From Endozoicomonas_A sp049275935 (GTDB lineage Bacteria; Pseudomonadota; Gammaproteobacteria; Pseudomonadales; Endozoicomonadaceae): a stretch of DNA of 64,000 bases. Shown in pieces: positions 1-10,547 of this stretch (within the stretch, counting starts at the first letter, position 1; every line of letters starts with the position of its first letter). The notes below the pieces were generated by a model. It saw only the letters and a list, made by a program, of their open reading frames with translations, searched no databases and was not told the DNA's origin. A program made the translations under genes and the position numbers. The DNA is taken from contig NZ_CP184830.1 of NCBI RefSeq assembly GCF_049275935.1, forward strand, positions 1,550,001 through 1,614,000. The letters are read 5' to 3'.

Positions 1-1902
1 GATCTGGACTGTATTTCGAAGTGTTTTGTCGATCAGCCCATCGGCTCAAGACGGTGCGCAATGTGTCGGCAAGACCCGATGCCTGTGTTGAATCTGGACA
101 CCGGTGTATCTCACCCGGATGCATTCTTCCCCGATCTGACGTTTTTTCGTGCCTGTTTTGAAGGGGATTTGGATGTGGTGGAGAAGTCACTGGCAGAAGG
201 AGTCAATGTCAATGCCCATGACATTACGAATGATGATTACACCCCCTTAATGATGGCATCCATCGGGGGGCATATGGCGGTCGCCGAATGCCTGATCAAC
301 GCCGGGGCGGATCTCAACACCAGCTTGCCGGATGGCGCCACCTCGCTGCTCATCGCTGCCCAGAATGGCAATACTGACTGTGTGAGACTCCTGATTGAAG
401 CCGGGGCGGATCTCGACGCCGTCTTGTCGGGTGGCTTCACTCCACTATTCATCGCAGCCGAGATGGGCAATACCGACTGCGTGAAAGCCCTGATCGACGC
501 CGGGGCGGATCTCAATGCCCGGAATAAGGATGGCGCCACCTCGCTGCTCATCGCTGCCCAGAACAACAATATTGACTGCGTGAAACTCCTGATTGAAGCC
601 GGGGCGGATCTTGACGCCGCCTTGTCGGATGGCTCCACTCCTCTGTTCATCGCAGCTGCGAAAGGCAATACCGACTGCGTGAAACGCCTGATCGAAGCCA
701 AGGCAAAACTCAATGCCCTGACTCAAGATGGCGCTACCCCGCTGCTCATCGCTATACAAGAAAATAACACCGCCTGCGTAAAACTCCTGTGCAACGCCGG
801 GGCGGATCCCAACGCCCCAGCTAACGATGGCACCACCCCGCTGTACATCGCTGCTGCAAAAGGCTATACCGATTGCCTGAAAGCCCTGATCGAAGCCAAG
901 GCAGACCCCAACGTCAGGGCAAAGGAAGACAGCACTCCGCTGATCATTGCTGCTGCGAGAGGTCATATCGACTGCCTGAAAGCTCTGATCGAAGCAGGGG
1001 CGGATCTCAACGCACAAAATAAGGAGGGCGTCACCCCGCTGTTCATCGCTGCACAGGAAAATCACATCGACTGCGTGAAACTCCTGATCAACGACGGAGC
1101 GGATCCCAACACTATACTGTCGAATGGCTGCACTCCGCTGATCAGCTCTGCTGCGATGGGCTACAGCGACTGCGTAAAGCTCCTGATCAACGCTGGGGCG
1201 GATCTCGAAGCCAGCTTGTCAGATGGTGCCACCCCGCTGTACATCGCAGCCCAGAATGGCAATACCGACTGTGTGGAATCCCTGATCGAAGCCAAGGCTG
1301 ACCTCAACGCCAGGAATAAGGAAGGCTGCACCCCGCTGCTGATCGCTGCTGCGAATGGCCATACTGACTGCGTGGAACTCCTGATCAATGCCGGGGCAGA
1401 TCTCAACACCCAGACCAAGGATGGCGGCACCCCGCTGTTTTTGGCTGCACAAGAAAATCACGCCGACTGTGTGAAACGCCTGATCGAAGCCGGGGCGGAC
1501 CTCAACATCCGGACTAAGGTTGGCGCCACCCCGCTGTTAATCGCTGCCAAGGAAAATAACATAGACTCCCTGAAACTCCTGATCGAAGCTGAGGCAGATC
1601 TCGACGCCAGGACTGAGGATGGCAGAACCCCCCTATTCATTGCAGCCGAGATGGGCAATAGCGACTCCGTGGAGCGCTTGGTCAACGCCGGGGCCGATCT
1701 CGACGCCCGAAGGACTGAGGATGGTGCGACTCCGCTTTTAATCGCCGCTGAGGAGGGTAATACCGAGGGTCTGAAACTCCTGATCAGGGCCGAGGCAGAT
1801 ATCAACGCCGCCTTGTCGAATGGCACCACCCCACTTGCCATCGCAACCGAGATGGGCAATACCAACTGCGTGGAACTCCTGACCAACGCCGGGGCAAGAT
1901 AA
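1..1902 (+). CDS. RA1: RING-ankyrin repeat protein, 5' end outside window
   Basis: The reading frame is open from base 1, so the true start lies upstream. The visible protein begins inside the RING finger: DLDC, then RRCAMCR, which are the last zinc ligands. About 18 ankyrin repeats of 33-34 residues follow, of the type G-x-TPLxIAAxxGNTDCVKLLIxAGADLNA. The Asp before LDC puts it in the RING subgroup with Asp at the fifth ligand position. It stops with TAA right after the last repeat (NAGAR). Repeats 8-10 closely match repeats 17-19 of RA4, which points to shared ancestry or gene conversion. A scaffold or ubiquitin-ligase-like role is inferred from the fold combination only. Confidence 0.9.
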   Translation, partial: DLDCISKCFVDQPIGSRRCAMCRQDPMPVLNLDTGVSHPDAFFPDLTFFRACFEGDLDVVEKSLAEGVNVNAHDITNDDYTPLMMASIGGHMAVAECLINAGADLNTSLPDGATSLLIAAQNGNTDCVRLLIEAGADLDAVLSGGFTPLFIAAEMGNTDCVKALIDAGADLNARNKDGATSLLIAAQNNNIDCVKLLIEAGADLDAALSDGSTPLFIAAAKGNTDCVKRLIEAKAKLNALTQDGATPLLIAIQENNTACVKLLCNAGADPNAPANDGTTPLYIAAAKGYTDCLKALIEAKADPNVRAKEDSTPLIIAAARGHIDCLKALIEAGADLNAQNKEGVTPLFIAAQENHIDCVKLLINDGADPNTILSNGCTPLISSAAMGYSDCVKLLINAGADLEASLSDGATPLYIAAQNGNTDCVESLIEAKADLNARNKEGCTPLLIAAANGHTDCVELLINAGADLNTQTKDGGTPLFLAAQENHADCVKRLIEAGADLNIRTKVGATPLLIAAKENNIDSLKLLIEAEADLDARTEDGRTPLFIAAEMGNSDSVERLVNAGADLDARRTEDGATPLLIAAEEGNTEGLKLLIRAEADINAALSNGTTPLAIATEMGNTNCVELLTNAGAR

Positions 1903-2076
1903 GGAGGGGAAAACAAGAAAGGCCTTGTGCTATCGAGTAAACAAAACTTTCAGGTGTTCCGATCTTCTGAGTTTTTGAAATAGGTGATTATCTGGCCACA
2001 GCAAACTTTGATAGCCAGATAAATGAACTAAAATGCTTTTTTGCATCCAACCCACACTGCTTATTGACCAACACAG

Positions 2077-3228
2077 ATGTTCTACTTATATGTGACATTG
2101 CTCGCTACCCTCACCCCATGGGCACTGAAGGCCGATCACTGTCCCATTTGTTTGGCTAACTTCCATGACCGAAGTGGAGCGCCTGTGGTCGTTAAAACCC
2201 AATGTTGTGGTCACCGCTTCGATCTGGACTGCCTTTCGATGTGCTTTGTTCATCAGCCCATCGGCGCACGCCGATGCGCGATGTGTCGGCAAAACCCGAT
2301 GCCTGTGGTGAATCAGAACACCAGTGAATCTCACCCGGATACATTCTTCCCCGATTGGAGGTTTTATCTTGCCTGTTTTAACGGGGATCTGGATCAGCTA
2401 GAGAGGTCACTGGCAGAAGGAGTCAATGTCAATGCCTTTAGGACTGATGATTTCACAGCCTTGATGTTAGCATGCCACAGTGGACATACGGATGTCGTCG
2501 TACGCCTGATCAACACGGGAGCAAACCACGACGCTGCCCGTTCTAATGGTGCCACCGCTCTGTTCATCGCTGCTGAGTTCGGTAATACCGAGTGCGTGAA
2601 ACGCCTGATCAACGCCGGGGCAGATATCAACGCCCGGACCAGGTCTGGCGCCACGCCGCTGCACGTTGCTGCTGCGAAAGGCCATACCGACTGTGTGAAA
2701 CTCCTGATCAATGCCAGGGCGGATATCAACGCGCAAACTGAGCATGGCGCCACCCCGTTGTTCATTGCTACACAAGAAAATAACACCGACTGCGTTAAAA
2801 TACTGATCAATGCCAGAGCGGATCTCAACGCTTTCAGGATCAGGGATGGCACCACCCCGCTGTACATCGCCACCCTGAGTAATAGCATCGAGTGCGTGAA
2901 ACTCTTCATCAACGCCGGGGCAGATATCAACGCCCGGTCCAGGAAAGGCATCACACCGCTGCACGTTGCTGCTGCGTTAGGCAATACCGACTGCCTGAAA
3001 CTCCTGATCAACGCCGGGGCGGACCTCAACGCCCGGAATAAAGATGGCGCCACCCCGCTGTACATGGCAGCGCAGAATGGCAATACCGGCTGCCTGAAAA
3101 TCCTGATCGAAGCCGGAGCGGATCTCAACGCCGCCAAGATTACGACTGGTGCTACCCCTCTGTTCATCGCAGCTCAGAATGACCATACCGAGTGCCTGAA
3201 ACTCCTGACCAACGCCGGGGCAAAGTAG
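2077..3228 (+). CDS. RA2: RING-ankyrin protein with hydrophobic leader
   Basis: 383 residues. The start is the first ATG after an in-frame TGA. Residues 1-20 form a hydrophobic leader (MFYLYVTLLATLTPW) ending LKA-D, which resembles a signal peptide. The RING finger has CPIC, then CCGHRFDLDC with Asp at the fifth ligand position, then CAMC. Nine ankyrin units follow, the first degenerate and the last truncated. The TAG stop is followed in frame by 16 more sense codons ending in Cys-Ala-Leu-Gln and TAA at 3277-3279, a CaaX-like tail cut off by the amber codon. The spacer from RA1 is 174 bp. Confidence 0.9.
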   Translation: MFYLYVTLLATLTPWALKADHCPICLANFHDRSGAPVVVKTQCCGHRFDLDCLSMCFVHQPIGARRCAMCRQNPMPVVNQNTSESHPDTFFPDWRFYLACFNGDLDQLERSLAEGVNVNAFRTDDFTALMLACHSGHTDVVVRLINTGANHDAARSNGATALFIAAEFGNTECVKRLINAGADINARTRSGATPLHVAAAKGHTDCVKLLINARADINAQTEHGATPLFIATQENNTDCVKILINARADLNAFRIRDGTTPLYIATLSNSIECVKLFINAGADINARSRKGITPLHVAAALGNTDCLKLLINAGADLNARNKDGATPLYMAAQNGNTGCLKILIEAGADLNAAKITTGATPLFIAAQNDHTECLKLLTNAGAK

Positions 3229-3415
3229 GAAACAGTGGCGGTCAGAGAAACAAAAGAAAGATCTTGTGCTCTCCAGTAAATACACCTTTCAGGTGTTCCC
3301 ATCTCCTGAGTTTTTGAAGCAGGTGATTATCTGGCCACAGCAAACTTTGATAGCCGAATAAATGAACTAACATGCTTTTTTGCATCCAACCCACACTGCT
3401 TATTGACCAACACAG

Positions 3416-4807
3416 ATGTTCTACTTATATGCGGCATTGTTCGTTGCCCTTTCCCCATGGACACTCAAGGCCGATCACTGTCCTATTTGTTTGGCTAACT
3501 TCCATGACCGAAGTGGAGCGCCTGTGATCGTTAAAACCCAATGTTGTGGTCAACGCTTCGATCTGGACTGTCTTTCGATGTGCTTTTTTGATCAGCCCAT
3601 CGGCGCACGCCGGTGCGCGATGTGTCGGCAAAACCCGATGCCTGTGGTGAATCAGAACACCAGTGAATCTCACCCGGATACATTCTTCCCCGATCAGACG
3701 TTTTATCTTGCCTGTTTTAACGGGGATCTGGAACAGGTGGAGAGGTCACTGGCAGAAGGAGTCAATGTCAATGCTGTTATGATTGGTGGCTTCACTGCCT
3801 TGATATTGGCATCCCTCTGGGGGCATACGGAAGTCGTCGAACACCTGATCAACGCTGGGGCGAACCCCGACACTGCCAATACCCTTTCGAATAATGCCAC
3901 CGCACTGATCATCGCTGCTGATTGTGGTAATACCCTCTGCGTGAAAAGCCTGATCAACGCAGGGGCGAATCTCAACGCCCGGACTGGCGGCGGAGCCACC
4001 CCGCTATTCATGGCTGCTCAACAAAATAACATCGACAGCCTGAAAATCCTGATCGAAGCCGGGGTGGATCTCAACGCCCAGACTGAGGATGGCGCCTCCC
4101 CGCTCTTCGCCGCTGCTGCGCGAGGTAATACCGAATGCCTGAAACTCCTGATCGACGCCGGGGCGGATCTCAACGCCCTGACTAAGGGTGGCGCTACCCC
4201 GCTCTTCATCGCAGCCCAAAGGGGCAATAACGTCTGCATGAAACTCCTGATCGACGCCGGGGCGGATCTCAACGTCCAGACTGAGGATGGCGTTACCCCG
4301 GTGTTTATCGCTGCCCAAAAAAATAACATCGACAGCCTGAAAATCCTGATTGCAGCCGAGGCAGATATCAACGCCGTGACCAAGAGTGGTGCCAACCCTG
4401 CGTTCATCGCTGCCCAGAACGGCAATACCGACTGCCTGATAATCCTGATCGAAGCCGGGGCAGATCAAAACGCCGCCACGATTACGTATGGTGCCACCCC
4501 TCTGTTCACGGCAGCCCAGAACGGCAATACTGACTGCCTGAGAATCCTGATCAACGCCGGGGCGAATCTCAATGCCCGGGTCGAGGATGGTGTCACCTCG
4601 CTATACATTGCAGCCGGGTTGGGCAACACCGACTGCGTGAAACTCCTGATCCGGGCCGGGGCGAATCTCAACGCAGCCCTGCCGGATGGCACCACCCCAC
4701 TTGGCATCGCAACCAAGATGGGCAATACCGATTGCGTGAAGCTCCTGACCGACGCCGGGGCAGAGTTCGGAACAGAGGCAGAGAAGGAAACAAATGAAAG
4801 ACGTTGA
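3416..4807 (+). CDS. RA3: RING-ankyrin protein, RING lacking a key His
   Basis: 463 residues, hydrophobic leader as in RA2 (MFYLYAALFVALSPW, then LKA-D). In the RING the CGH motif reads CGQ (CAC to CAA) and the fifth position is Asp. Two metal ligands are therefore changed and zinc binding at that site is doubtful. About 11 ankyrin repeats follow. The C-terminal tail reads GTEAEKETNERR and ends at a TGA lying exactly where sister genes have the TGT Cys codon of the CaaX box. One base change appears to have removed the last four residues. The 5' 250 bp are almost identical to RA2. Confidence 0.9.
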   Translation: MFYLYAALFVALSPWTLKADHCPICLANFHDRSGAPVIVKTQCCGQRFDLDCLSMCFFDQPIGARRCAMCRQNPMPVVNQNTSESHPDTFFPDQTFYLACFNGDLEQVERSLAEGVNVNAVMIGGFTALILASLWGHTEVVEHLINAGANPDTANTLSNNATALIIAADCGNTLCVKSLINAGANLNARTGGGATPLFMAAQQNNIDSLKILIEAGVDLNAQTEDGASPLFAAAARGNTECLKLLIDAGADLNALTKGGATPLFIAAQRGNNVCMKLLIDAGADLNVQTEDGVTPVFIAAQKNNIDSLKILIAAEADINAVTKSGANPAFIAAQNGNTDCLIILIEAGADQNAATITYGATPLFTAAQNGNTDCLRILINAGANLNARVEDGVTSLYIAAGLGNTDCVKLLIRAGANLNAALPDGTTPLGIATKMGNTDCVKLLTDAGAEFGTEAEKETNERR

Positions 4808-4966
4808 TTTGTTCAGTAAACACAGCTCTCAGGGGTTCCTATCTTGCGGGTTGTTGAAATAGGTGATTATCTGCCTACTGCAAATTTAATAACTACCCGA
4901 TTGAACTATCATATTTTTCCTGTGTCCAAACTGCATTGCTTATTGACTGATATAGATGTTCTACTT

Positions 4967-7828
4967 ATGGACGGCATTGCTCACCCCCCTGTCCCCGGGG
5001 ATAGTGAAGTACCAGAGGAGGCACATCCCTGTCCTATTTGTTTGACCCATTTTCATGGTCGTGTTATAGCGCCCGTGGTGGTCAAAACCCGATGTTGTGG
5101 CCACCTCTTCGATCTGGACTGTATTTCGAAGTGTTTTGTCGATCAGCCCATCGGCTCACGGCGGTGCGCAATGTGCCGACAAGACCCGATGCCTGTGTTG
5201 AATCTGAACACCGGGGAGTCTCACCCGGATACGTTTTTCCCTGATCCGACGTTTTTTCGTGCCTGTTTTGAAGGGGATTTGGATCAGGTGGAAAGAACTC
5301 TGGCAGGAGGAATCAATGTCAATGTCCATTACATTGCGTATGATGATTTCACTGCCTTGATGATGGCATCCATGAGTGGGCATATGGCGATCGTCGAATG
5401 CCTGATCAACGCCGGAGCCAATCTCAACGCCGTCGCTAAGAGCGGTCTTACCGCAGTGATCATAGCTGCACAAAAAAATAACACTGCCTGCCTGAAAAGA
5501 CTGCTCGAAGCCAAGGCGGATAGCAACGCCCGAACTTCCCATGGCGCCACCGCGTTGTTCATCGCTGCTTCGAAAGGCAATACCGAGTCCGTGAAAGCTC
5601 TGATCGAAGCCAAGGCGAATCTCGACACCCAGTCCAGGCAGGGCGCCACCCCGCTGCTCATCGCTGCTTCGAAAGGCAATACCGAGTGCGTGAAAGCCCT
5701 CATCAAAGCCGGGGCGGATCTCAACGCCGGGACTAAGGATGGTGCTACCCCGCTGCTTCTGGCAGCCCAGAACGGCAATACCGAATGCCTGAAACTCCTG
5801 ATCGAAGCCAAGGCAGACCTCAACGTCCGAACTAAAGATGGTAACACCCCGCTGCTCATGGCAGTCGAGATGGGCAATACCGAGTGCGTGAAACTCCTGA
5901 TTGAAGCCGGGGCAGATCTTGACGCCGCCCTGCTGGATGGCACCTCTCCGCTGCTCATGGCAGTCGAGATGGGCAATATCGACTGCGTGAAACTCCTGAT
6001 CGAAGCCGGGGCAAATCTTGACGCTGCCCTGCCGGATGGCACCACCCCGCTGCTCATCGCAGCCGAGATGGGCAATACCGAGTGCATGAAACTCCTGATC
6101 GAAGGCGGGGCGGATCTCAATGCCCGGACCAAGGGTGGCGCCACCCCGCTGCTCATGGCTGCACAGGAAAATCACGCCGAATGCGTGAAACTCCTGATCG
6201 AAGCCAAGGCGGACCTCAACGCCAGGACTAAGGATGGCAGCACCCCGCTTGTCATCGCTGCTGCGAATGGCCATACCGCTTGCGTGAAAGCCCTGCTCAA
6301 CGCCGGGGTTGATATCAACACTCGTAATGAAGATGGCACCGGCCCACTGTTCATCGCTGCTGCGAATGGCCATACCGATTGCGTGAAAGCCCTGATCGAA
6401 GCCAAGGCAGACCTCAACGCCAGGGCTAAGGATGACTTCACCCCACTGATCGTTGCTACTGCGAAAGGCCATCCCGACTGCGTGGAAGCCCTGATCGAAG
6501 CCAAGGCAGATCTCAATGCCAGGACTAAGGATGGTGACATCACTGCGCTTTTCATTGCGGCACAGGAAAATCAAATCGACTGTTTGAAACTCCTGATCAA
6601 GGCCGGGGCGAATCTCAATGCCCGCTTCAAAGATGGTGCCAACCCGCTCTACATTGCGGCCGAGATGGGCAATACCGCCTGCGTGAAAGCCCTGATCGAA
6701 GCCAAGGCGGATCTCAACGCCAAGACTGAGGATGGCGTCACCCCGCTTTTCATTGCGGTACAAAAAAATCACACCGAGTGCGTGAAACTCCTGCTCGACG
6801 CCGGGGCAGAGCCTGACGTCCGGACTGAGGATGGCACCACCCCGCTGTTCATCGCTGCTGCGAAAGGCCATACCACTTGCGTAAAAGCCCTGCTCAAAGC
6901 CAAGGCAGACCCCGACGCCCGGAACAAGGATGACAGCACCCCGCTAATCATTGCTGCTGCGAGAGGTCATAGCGACTGTGTGAAAACCCTGATCGAAGCC
7001 AAGGCGGATCTCAACGCGCGAAATAAGCATGGCGTCACCCCGCTGTTCATCGCTGCACAAGAAAATCACATCGACAGCTTGAAACTCCTGATCAACGACG
7101 GAGCGGATCCCAACGTCATCTTGTCGAGTGGCTGCACTCCGCTGTTCAGCGCTGCTGCAGGAGGCCATAGCGAATGCGTAAAACTCCTGATCGAAGCCGG
7201 GGCGGACCTCAACGCCCGCATCAAAGATGGTTCTACTCCGCTATACATCGCAGCCCAGAAAGGCAATACCGACTGCGCGAAACTCCTGATCAACGCCGGG
7301 GCGGACCTCAACGCCCAGAATAAGGATGGCGCCACCGCGCTGTTCATCGCTGCCCAGGAAAATCACCCCGACTGCGTGAAACTCCTGGCCGACGCCAAGG
7401 CAGGTCTCAACCCCCGAACCAAGGATGACGCCACCCCGTTGTTCATCGCTGCCCTGAACAATAACGTCGACTGCCTGAAAATTCTGATCGAAGCCGGGGC
7501 GGATCTCAACGCCCGGATCAAGAATGGCGCCACCCCGCTGCACGCCGCTGTTGCACAAGACAATACCGACTGCGTGGAACTCCTGATCAACGCCGGGGCC
7601 GATCTCGACGCCCGAAGGACTGAGGATGGTGCGACCCCGCTGTTCATCGCAGCCCGCAAAGGCAATAGCGAGTGTATGAAACTCCTGATCAGGGCCGAGG
7701 TAGATATCAACGCTGCCTTGTCGGATGGCACCACCCCACTGGCCATTGCAACCGTGATGGGCAATACCGACTGCGAGAAACTCCTGATCAACGCCGGGGC
7801 AGGGCAGGGAACAAAACAAAAGCGTTAG
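4967..7828 (+). CDS. RA4: largest ankyrin array gene, 26 repeats
   Basis: About 953 residues from the ATG at 4967; an in-frame ATG at 4844 would add 41 residues encoded by the shared spacer, which I consider untranslated or a separate leader. The leader is hydrophilic (MDGIAHPPVPGD). A second ATG at 4956, in another frame, would encode the hydrophobic leader but runs into TGA after 29 codons. The RING reads CPIC, CCGHLFDLDC, CAMC, with Asp at ligand five. I count 26 ankyrin repeats, many alternating IEAGAD and IEAKAD types, an internal expansion of two-repeat modules. The stop TAG falls within the ancestral CaaX tail (KQKR, then stop). Confidence 0.88.
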   Translation: MDGIAHPPVPGDSEVPEEAHPCPICLTHFHGRVIAPVVVKTRCCGHLFDLDCISKCFVDQPIGSRRCAMCRQDPMPVLNLNTGESHPDTFFPDPTFFRACFEGDLDQVERTLAGGINVNVHYIAYDDFTALMMASMSGHMAIVECLINAGANLNAVAKSGLTAVIIAAQKNNTACLKRLLEAKADSNARTSHGATALFIAASKGNTESVKALIEAKANLDTQSRQGATPLLIAASKGNTECVKALIKAGADLNAGTKDGATPLLLAAQNGNTECLKLLIEAKADLNVRTKDGNTPLLMAVEMGNTECVKLLIEAGADLDAALLDGTSPLLMAVEMGNIDCVKLLIEAGANLDAALPDGTTPLLIAAEMGNTECMKLLIEGGADLNARTKGGATPLLMAAQENHAECVKLLIEAKADLNARTKDGSTPLVIAAANGHTACVKALLNAGVDINTRNEDGTGPLFIAAANGHTDCVKALIEAKADLNARAKDDFTPLIVATAKGHPDCVEALIEAKADLNARTKDGDITALFIAAQENQIDCLKLLIKAGANLNARFKDGANPLYIAAEMGNTACVKALIEAKADLNAKTEDGVTPLFIAVQKNHTECVKLLLDAGAEPDVRTEDGTTPLFIAAAKGHTTCVKALLKAKADPDARNKDDSTPLIIAAARGHSDCVKTLIEAKADLNARNKHGVTPLFIAAQENHIDSLKLLINDGADPNVILSSGCTPLFSAAAGGHSECVKLLIEAGADLNARIKDGSTPLYIAAQKGNTDCAKLLINAGADLNAQNKDGATALFIAAQENHPDCVKLLADAKAGLNPRTKDDATPLFIAALNNNVDCLKILIEAGADLNARIKNGATPLHAAVAQDNTDCVELLINAGADLDARRTEDGATPLFIAARKGNSECMKLLIRAEVDINAALSDGTTPLAIATVMGNTDCEKLLINAGAGQGTKQKR

Positions 7829-7991
7829 TTATCCGGTAAACACGGCTCTCAGGTGTTCTCATCTTCGGAGTTTTTGAAACAGGTGATTATTTAGTTAGCC
7901 ACAGCAAACTTTATAGCCATAGAACTGAACTATTTAACTGTTTTTGTATCCAACCTTAAGCACTTATTGACTGGCACACGATGCTCTATTT

Positions 7992-9245
7992 ATGGATAGC
8001 GTTGCTCGCACCTCGGCCCCCGGGAATCCTGTCGAACCGTCGGGGGTCGACAAATGCCCTATTTGTTTGACTGGTTTTCATGGCCGTAAAGCAGCGCCTG
8101 TGGTCCTCAAAACCCGTTGTTGTGGCCATCACTTCGATCTGGACTGTATTTCGAAGTGTTTTGTTGATCAGCCCATTGGCTCACGTCGATGCGCGATGTG
8201 TCGGCAAGACCCGATGCCTCTGCTGGATCTGAACACCGGTGAATCACACCCGGATACATTTTTCCCCGATCAGGCGTTTTATGATGCCTGTTATGACGGG
8301 GATTTCGATCAGGTAGTGAGATCACTGGCAGAAGGCGTCAATGTCAATGCCGTAAAGCATGATGATTACACTGCCTTGATGATGGCATCCGACGGGGGGT
8401 ACGAAGCTATCGTCGAACGCCTGATCAACGCCGGGGCGAATCTCAACGCCACCTGTGAGGTGGGTGCCACTGCACTGTTATTCGCTGCCCGGGAAAATCA
8501 CACCGACTGCGTGGAACTCCTGACCAAAGCCGGTGCGAATCCAAACATACAAACTAAAAATGGTGCAACCCCGCTGTACATCACTGCCCTGAAAAATAAC
8601 GCAGACTGCATGAAAATCCTGATCGAAGCCAAGGCAGATCTCAACGCCCGGACTGAGGGTGGCATCACTGCGCTGTTCATCGCCGCCCAGGAAAATAGCA
8701 CCCACTGCATGCAAATCCTGATCGAAGCCGGGGCGGATCTCAACGCCCGGACTGAGGCTGGCGCCACCCCGCTGTTCATCGCAGCCGAGATGGGCCATAG
8801 CGACTGCGTGAAAGCCCTGATCGAAGCCGGGGCGGATGTCAAAGCGCAGGCTGAGGATGGTGCCACCCCACTGTTCATGGCAGCACAGAATGGCAATACT
8901 GACTGCCTGAAACGCCTGATCAATGCCGGGGCGGATATCAACACTGTCTTGTCGGATGGTGCCACCCCGCTGTCCATCGCTGCAGAGAATGGCCATACCG
9001 AGTGCCTGAAACTCCTGATCGAAGCCGGGGCGAATCTCGACACCACCTTGCCGGATGGCGCCACCCCACTGTTAATCGCAGCCGAGATGGGCAATACCGA
9101 CTGCGTGAAAGCCCTGATCGAAGCCGGGGCTGACATCAAGGCCAGGACTAAGGATGGCAGCACCCCACTGTCCATCGCTGCGCAGAATGACAATACCGAC
9201 TGCGAAAAACTCCTGATCAACGCTGGGGCAAGGCAGGGAACATAG
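7992..9245 (+). CDS. RA5: RING-ankyrin protein, 10 repeats
   Basis: 417 residues. The hydrophilic leader is MDSVARTSAPGNPVE, and the competing hydrophobic frame opens at 7981 but ends at TGA. The RING reads CPIC, CCGHHFDLDC, CAMC, the Asp-ligand variant. Ten ankyrin repeats follow. The gene ends GARQGT with TAG. In frame after the TAG the DNA still encodes a tail like that of its sisters, but the Cys codon has become Tyr (Y-V-I-R), so the CaaX box is lost twice over. The spacer from RA4 is 163 bp and has the usual array spacer sequence. Confidence 0.9.
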   Translation: MDSVARTSAPGNPVEPSGVDKCPICLTGFHGRKAAPVVLKTRCCGHHFDLDCISKCFVDQPIGSRRCAMCRQDPMPLLDLNTGESHPDTFFPDQAFYDACYDGDFDQVVRSLAEGVNVNAVKHDDYTALMMASDGGYEAIVERLINAGANLNATCEVGATALLFAARENHTDCVELLTKAGANPNIQTKNGATPLYITALKNNADCMKILIEAKADLNARTEGGITALFIAAQENSTHCMQILIEAGADLNARTEAGATPLFIAAEMGHSDCVKALIEAGADVKAQAEDGATPLFMAAQNGNTDCLKRLINAGADINTVLSDGATPLSIAAENGHTECLKLLIEAGANLDTTLPDGATPLLIAAEMGNTDCVKALIEAGADIKARTKDGSTPLSIAAQNDNTDCEKLLINAGARQGT

Positions 9246-9404
9246 GCAAGGAAGGGAACAAAAGAAAGGCGTTATGTTATCCGGTAAACACGGCTCTCAG
9301 GTGTTCTCATTTTCCGAGTTTTTGATATAGCCATATAGCTGAACCATCGTAATTTTTTTATGTCTGGTTTGTATAACTCATTAAATAACACGAAAACTCT
9401 ACTT

Positions 9405-10400
9405 ATGGATGCTATTGCTCCCTCCCCTCTCTCCATGGGCGTTGAATTGACGTCGGAAGCCGATGTCTGTTCTATTTGTCACGGTGAGTTCCATGGCCGC
9501 AATGTGGTGCCTGTGAACCTCAACCCCAAATGTCAAACCCACTGTGGCCACTACTTCCATCTGGACTGCATTACGGGGCAATTTGTTGATGAGCCCATAG
9601 GCTCACGCCGCTGCAAGCTTTGCCGACAAAATCCGATCCCGTTGTTGAATATAAACACCGGTAAATCTTACCCGGATAAATTTTTCCCCGATCAGATGTT
9701 CCGTAGTGCCTGTTGTTCCGGGGATTTGCAACAGGTGCAGAAGCTGCTGGCAGAAGGAGTCTATATCAATGCCGTTATGAATGCTGGTTTCACAGCCTTG
9801 ATGATTGCATCCAGTGAGGGGGTCACAGACCTCGCCGAACTCCTGATTAGACACGGGGCGGACGTCAACGCCGCTCGGGCTGAGGATGGCGTTACCGCGC
9901 TGTTCTTCGCTGCAAAAAACAATGACATTGACATTACGAGACTCCTGATCGGTGCCGGGGCGGATCTCAACACCCCCCGGACTTCGGATGGCGCCACCCC
10001 GCTGGCCATCGCAGTCCAGGAGGGCTGCACCGAGTGCGCGAGACTCCTGATCTACGCCGGGGCGGATATCAACGCAGCCTTGTCCAGTGGCATGACCCTG
10101 CTGTACATCGCAGCCCTGAGAGGCAATACCGACTGCGTGGAACTCCTGCTCAACGCCGGGCTGGATCCCAACGATGCTTCGTCGATTGGCATCACCCCGC
10201 TGTACATCGCAGCCCTGAAAGGCAATACCGACTGCGTGAAACGCCTGATCAATGCCGGTGCGGATCTCAACGCCCGGACCAGGAATGGCTCCACCCCGCT
10301 GTCCATCGCAACCAGAATGGGCAATACCGACTGCGTAAAAGTCCTTATCGCGACCGGGAAAAGCCAGGAAGCAAAAGAAAGGCGCGGTGTTCTCCAGTAA
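9405..10400 (+). CDS. RA6: short RING-H2 ankyrin protein, 7 repeats
   Basis: About 331 residues from the ATG at 9405 (MDAIAPSPLSM); an in-frame ATG at 9360 would add 15 residues from the spacer. The RING-H2 ligands are complete: CSIC, CGHYFHLDC, CKLC. From this gene onward the block RA6-RA12 forms a distinct subfamily (VYINA or VYVDA, LINNGADVNAA). It has the fewest repeats in the array. The tail reads KERRGVLQ, the ancestral CaaX frame with Gly in place of Cys. The same tail recurs almost unchanged at the end of RA9, a recombination clue. Confidence 0.88.
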   Translation: MDAIAPSPLSMGVELTSEADVCSICHGEFHGRNVVPVNLNPKCQTHCGHYFHLDCITGQFVDEPIGSRRCKLCRQNPIPLLNINTGKSYPDKFFPDQMFRSACCSGDLQQVQKLLAEGVYINAVMNAGFTALMIASSEGVTDLAELLIRHGADVNAARAEDGVTALFFAAKNNDIDITRLLIGAGADLNTPRTSDGATPLAIAVQEGCTECARLLIYAGADINAALSSGMTLLYIAALRGNTDCVELLLNAGLDPNDASSIGITPLYIAALKGNTDCVKRLINAGADLNARTRNGSTPLSIATRMGNTDCVKVLIATGKSQEAKERRGVLQ

Positions 10401-10547
10401 ACACAGCTTTCAGGTGTTTCCATCTCCTGAGTTCTGAAATGCGTGATGATTTAGCCGCAGCAAACTCAACAGCCATAAAACTGAACTATCGTACTTTTTT
10501 TGTGTCTAATTTGTATAACTTACTTGAGTATCATGGAGGCTCTACTT

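Noticed and set aside
5156..6871. Long minus-strand open frames opposite the ankyrin genes (up to 571 codons)
   Set aside because: They mirror the 99-bp repeat in another frame and give repetitive, compositionally odd proteins; they appear opposite every RA gene and lack ribosome sites. They are by-products of the repeat codons.
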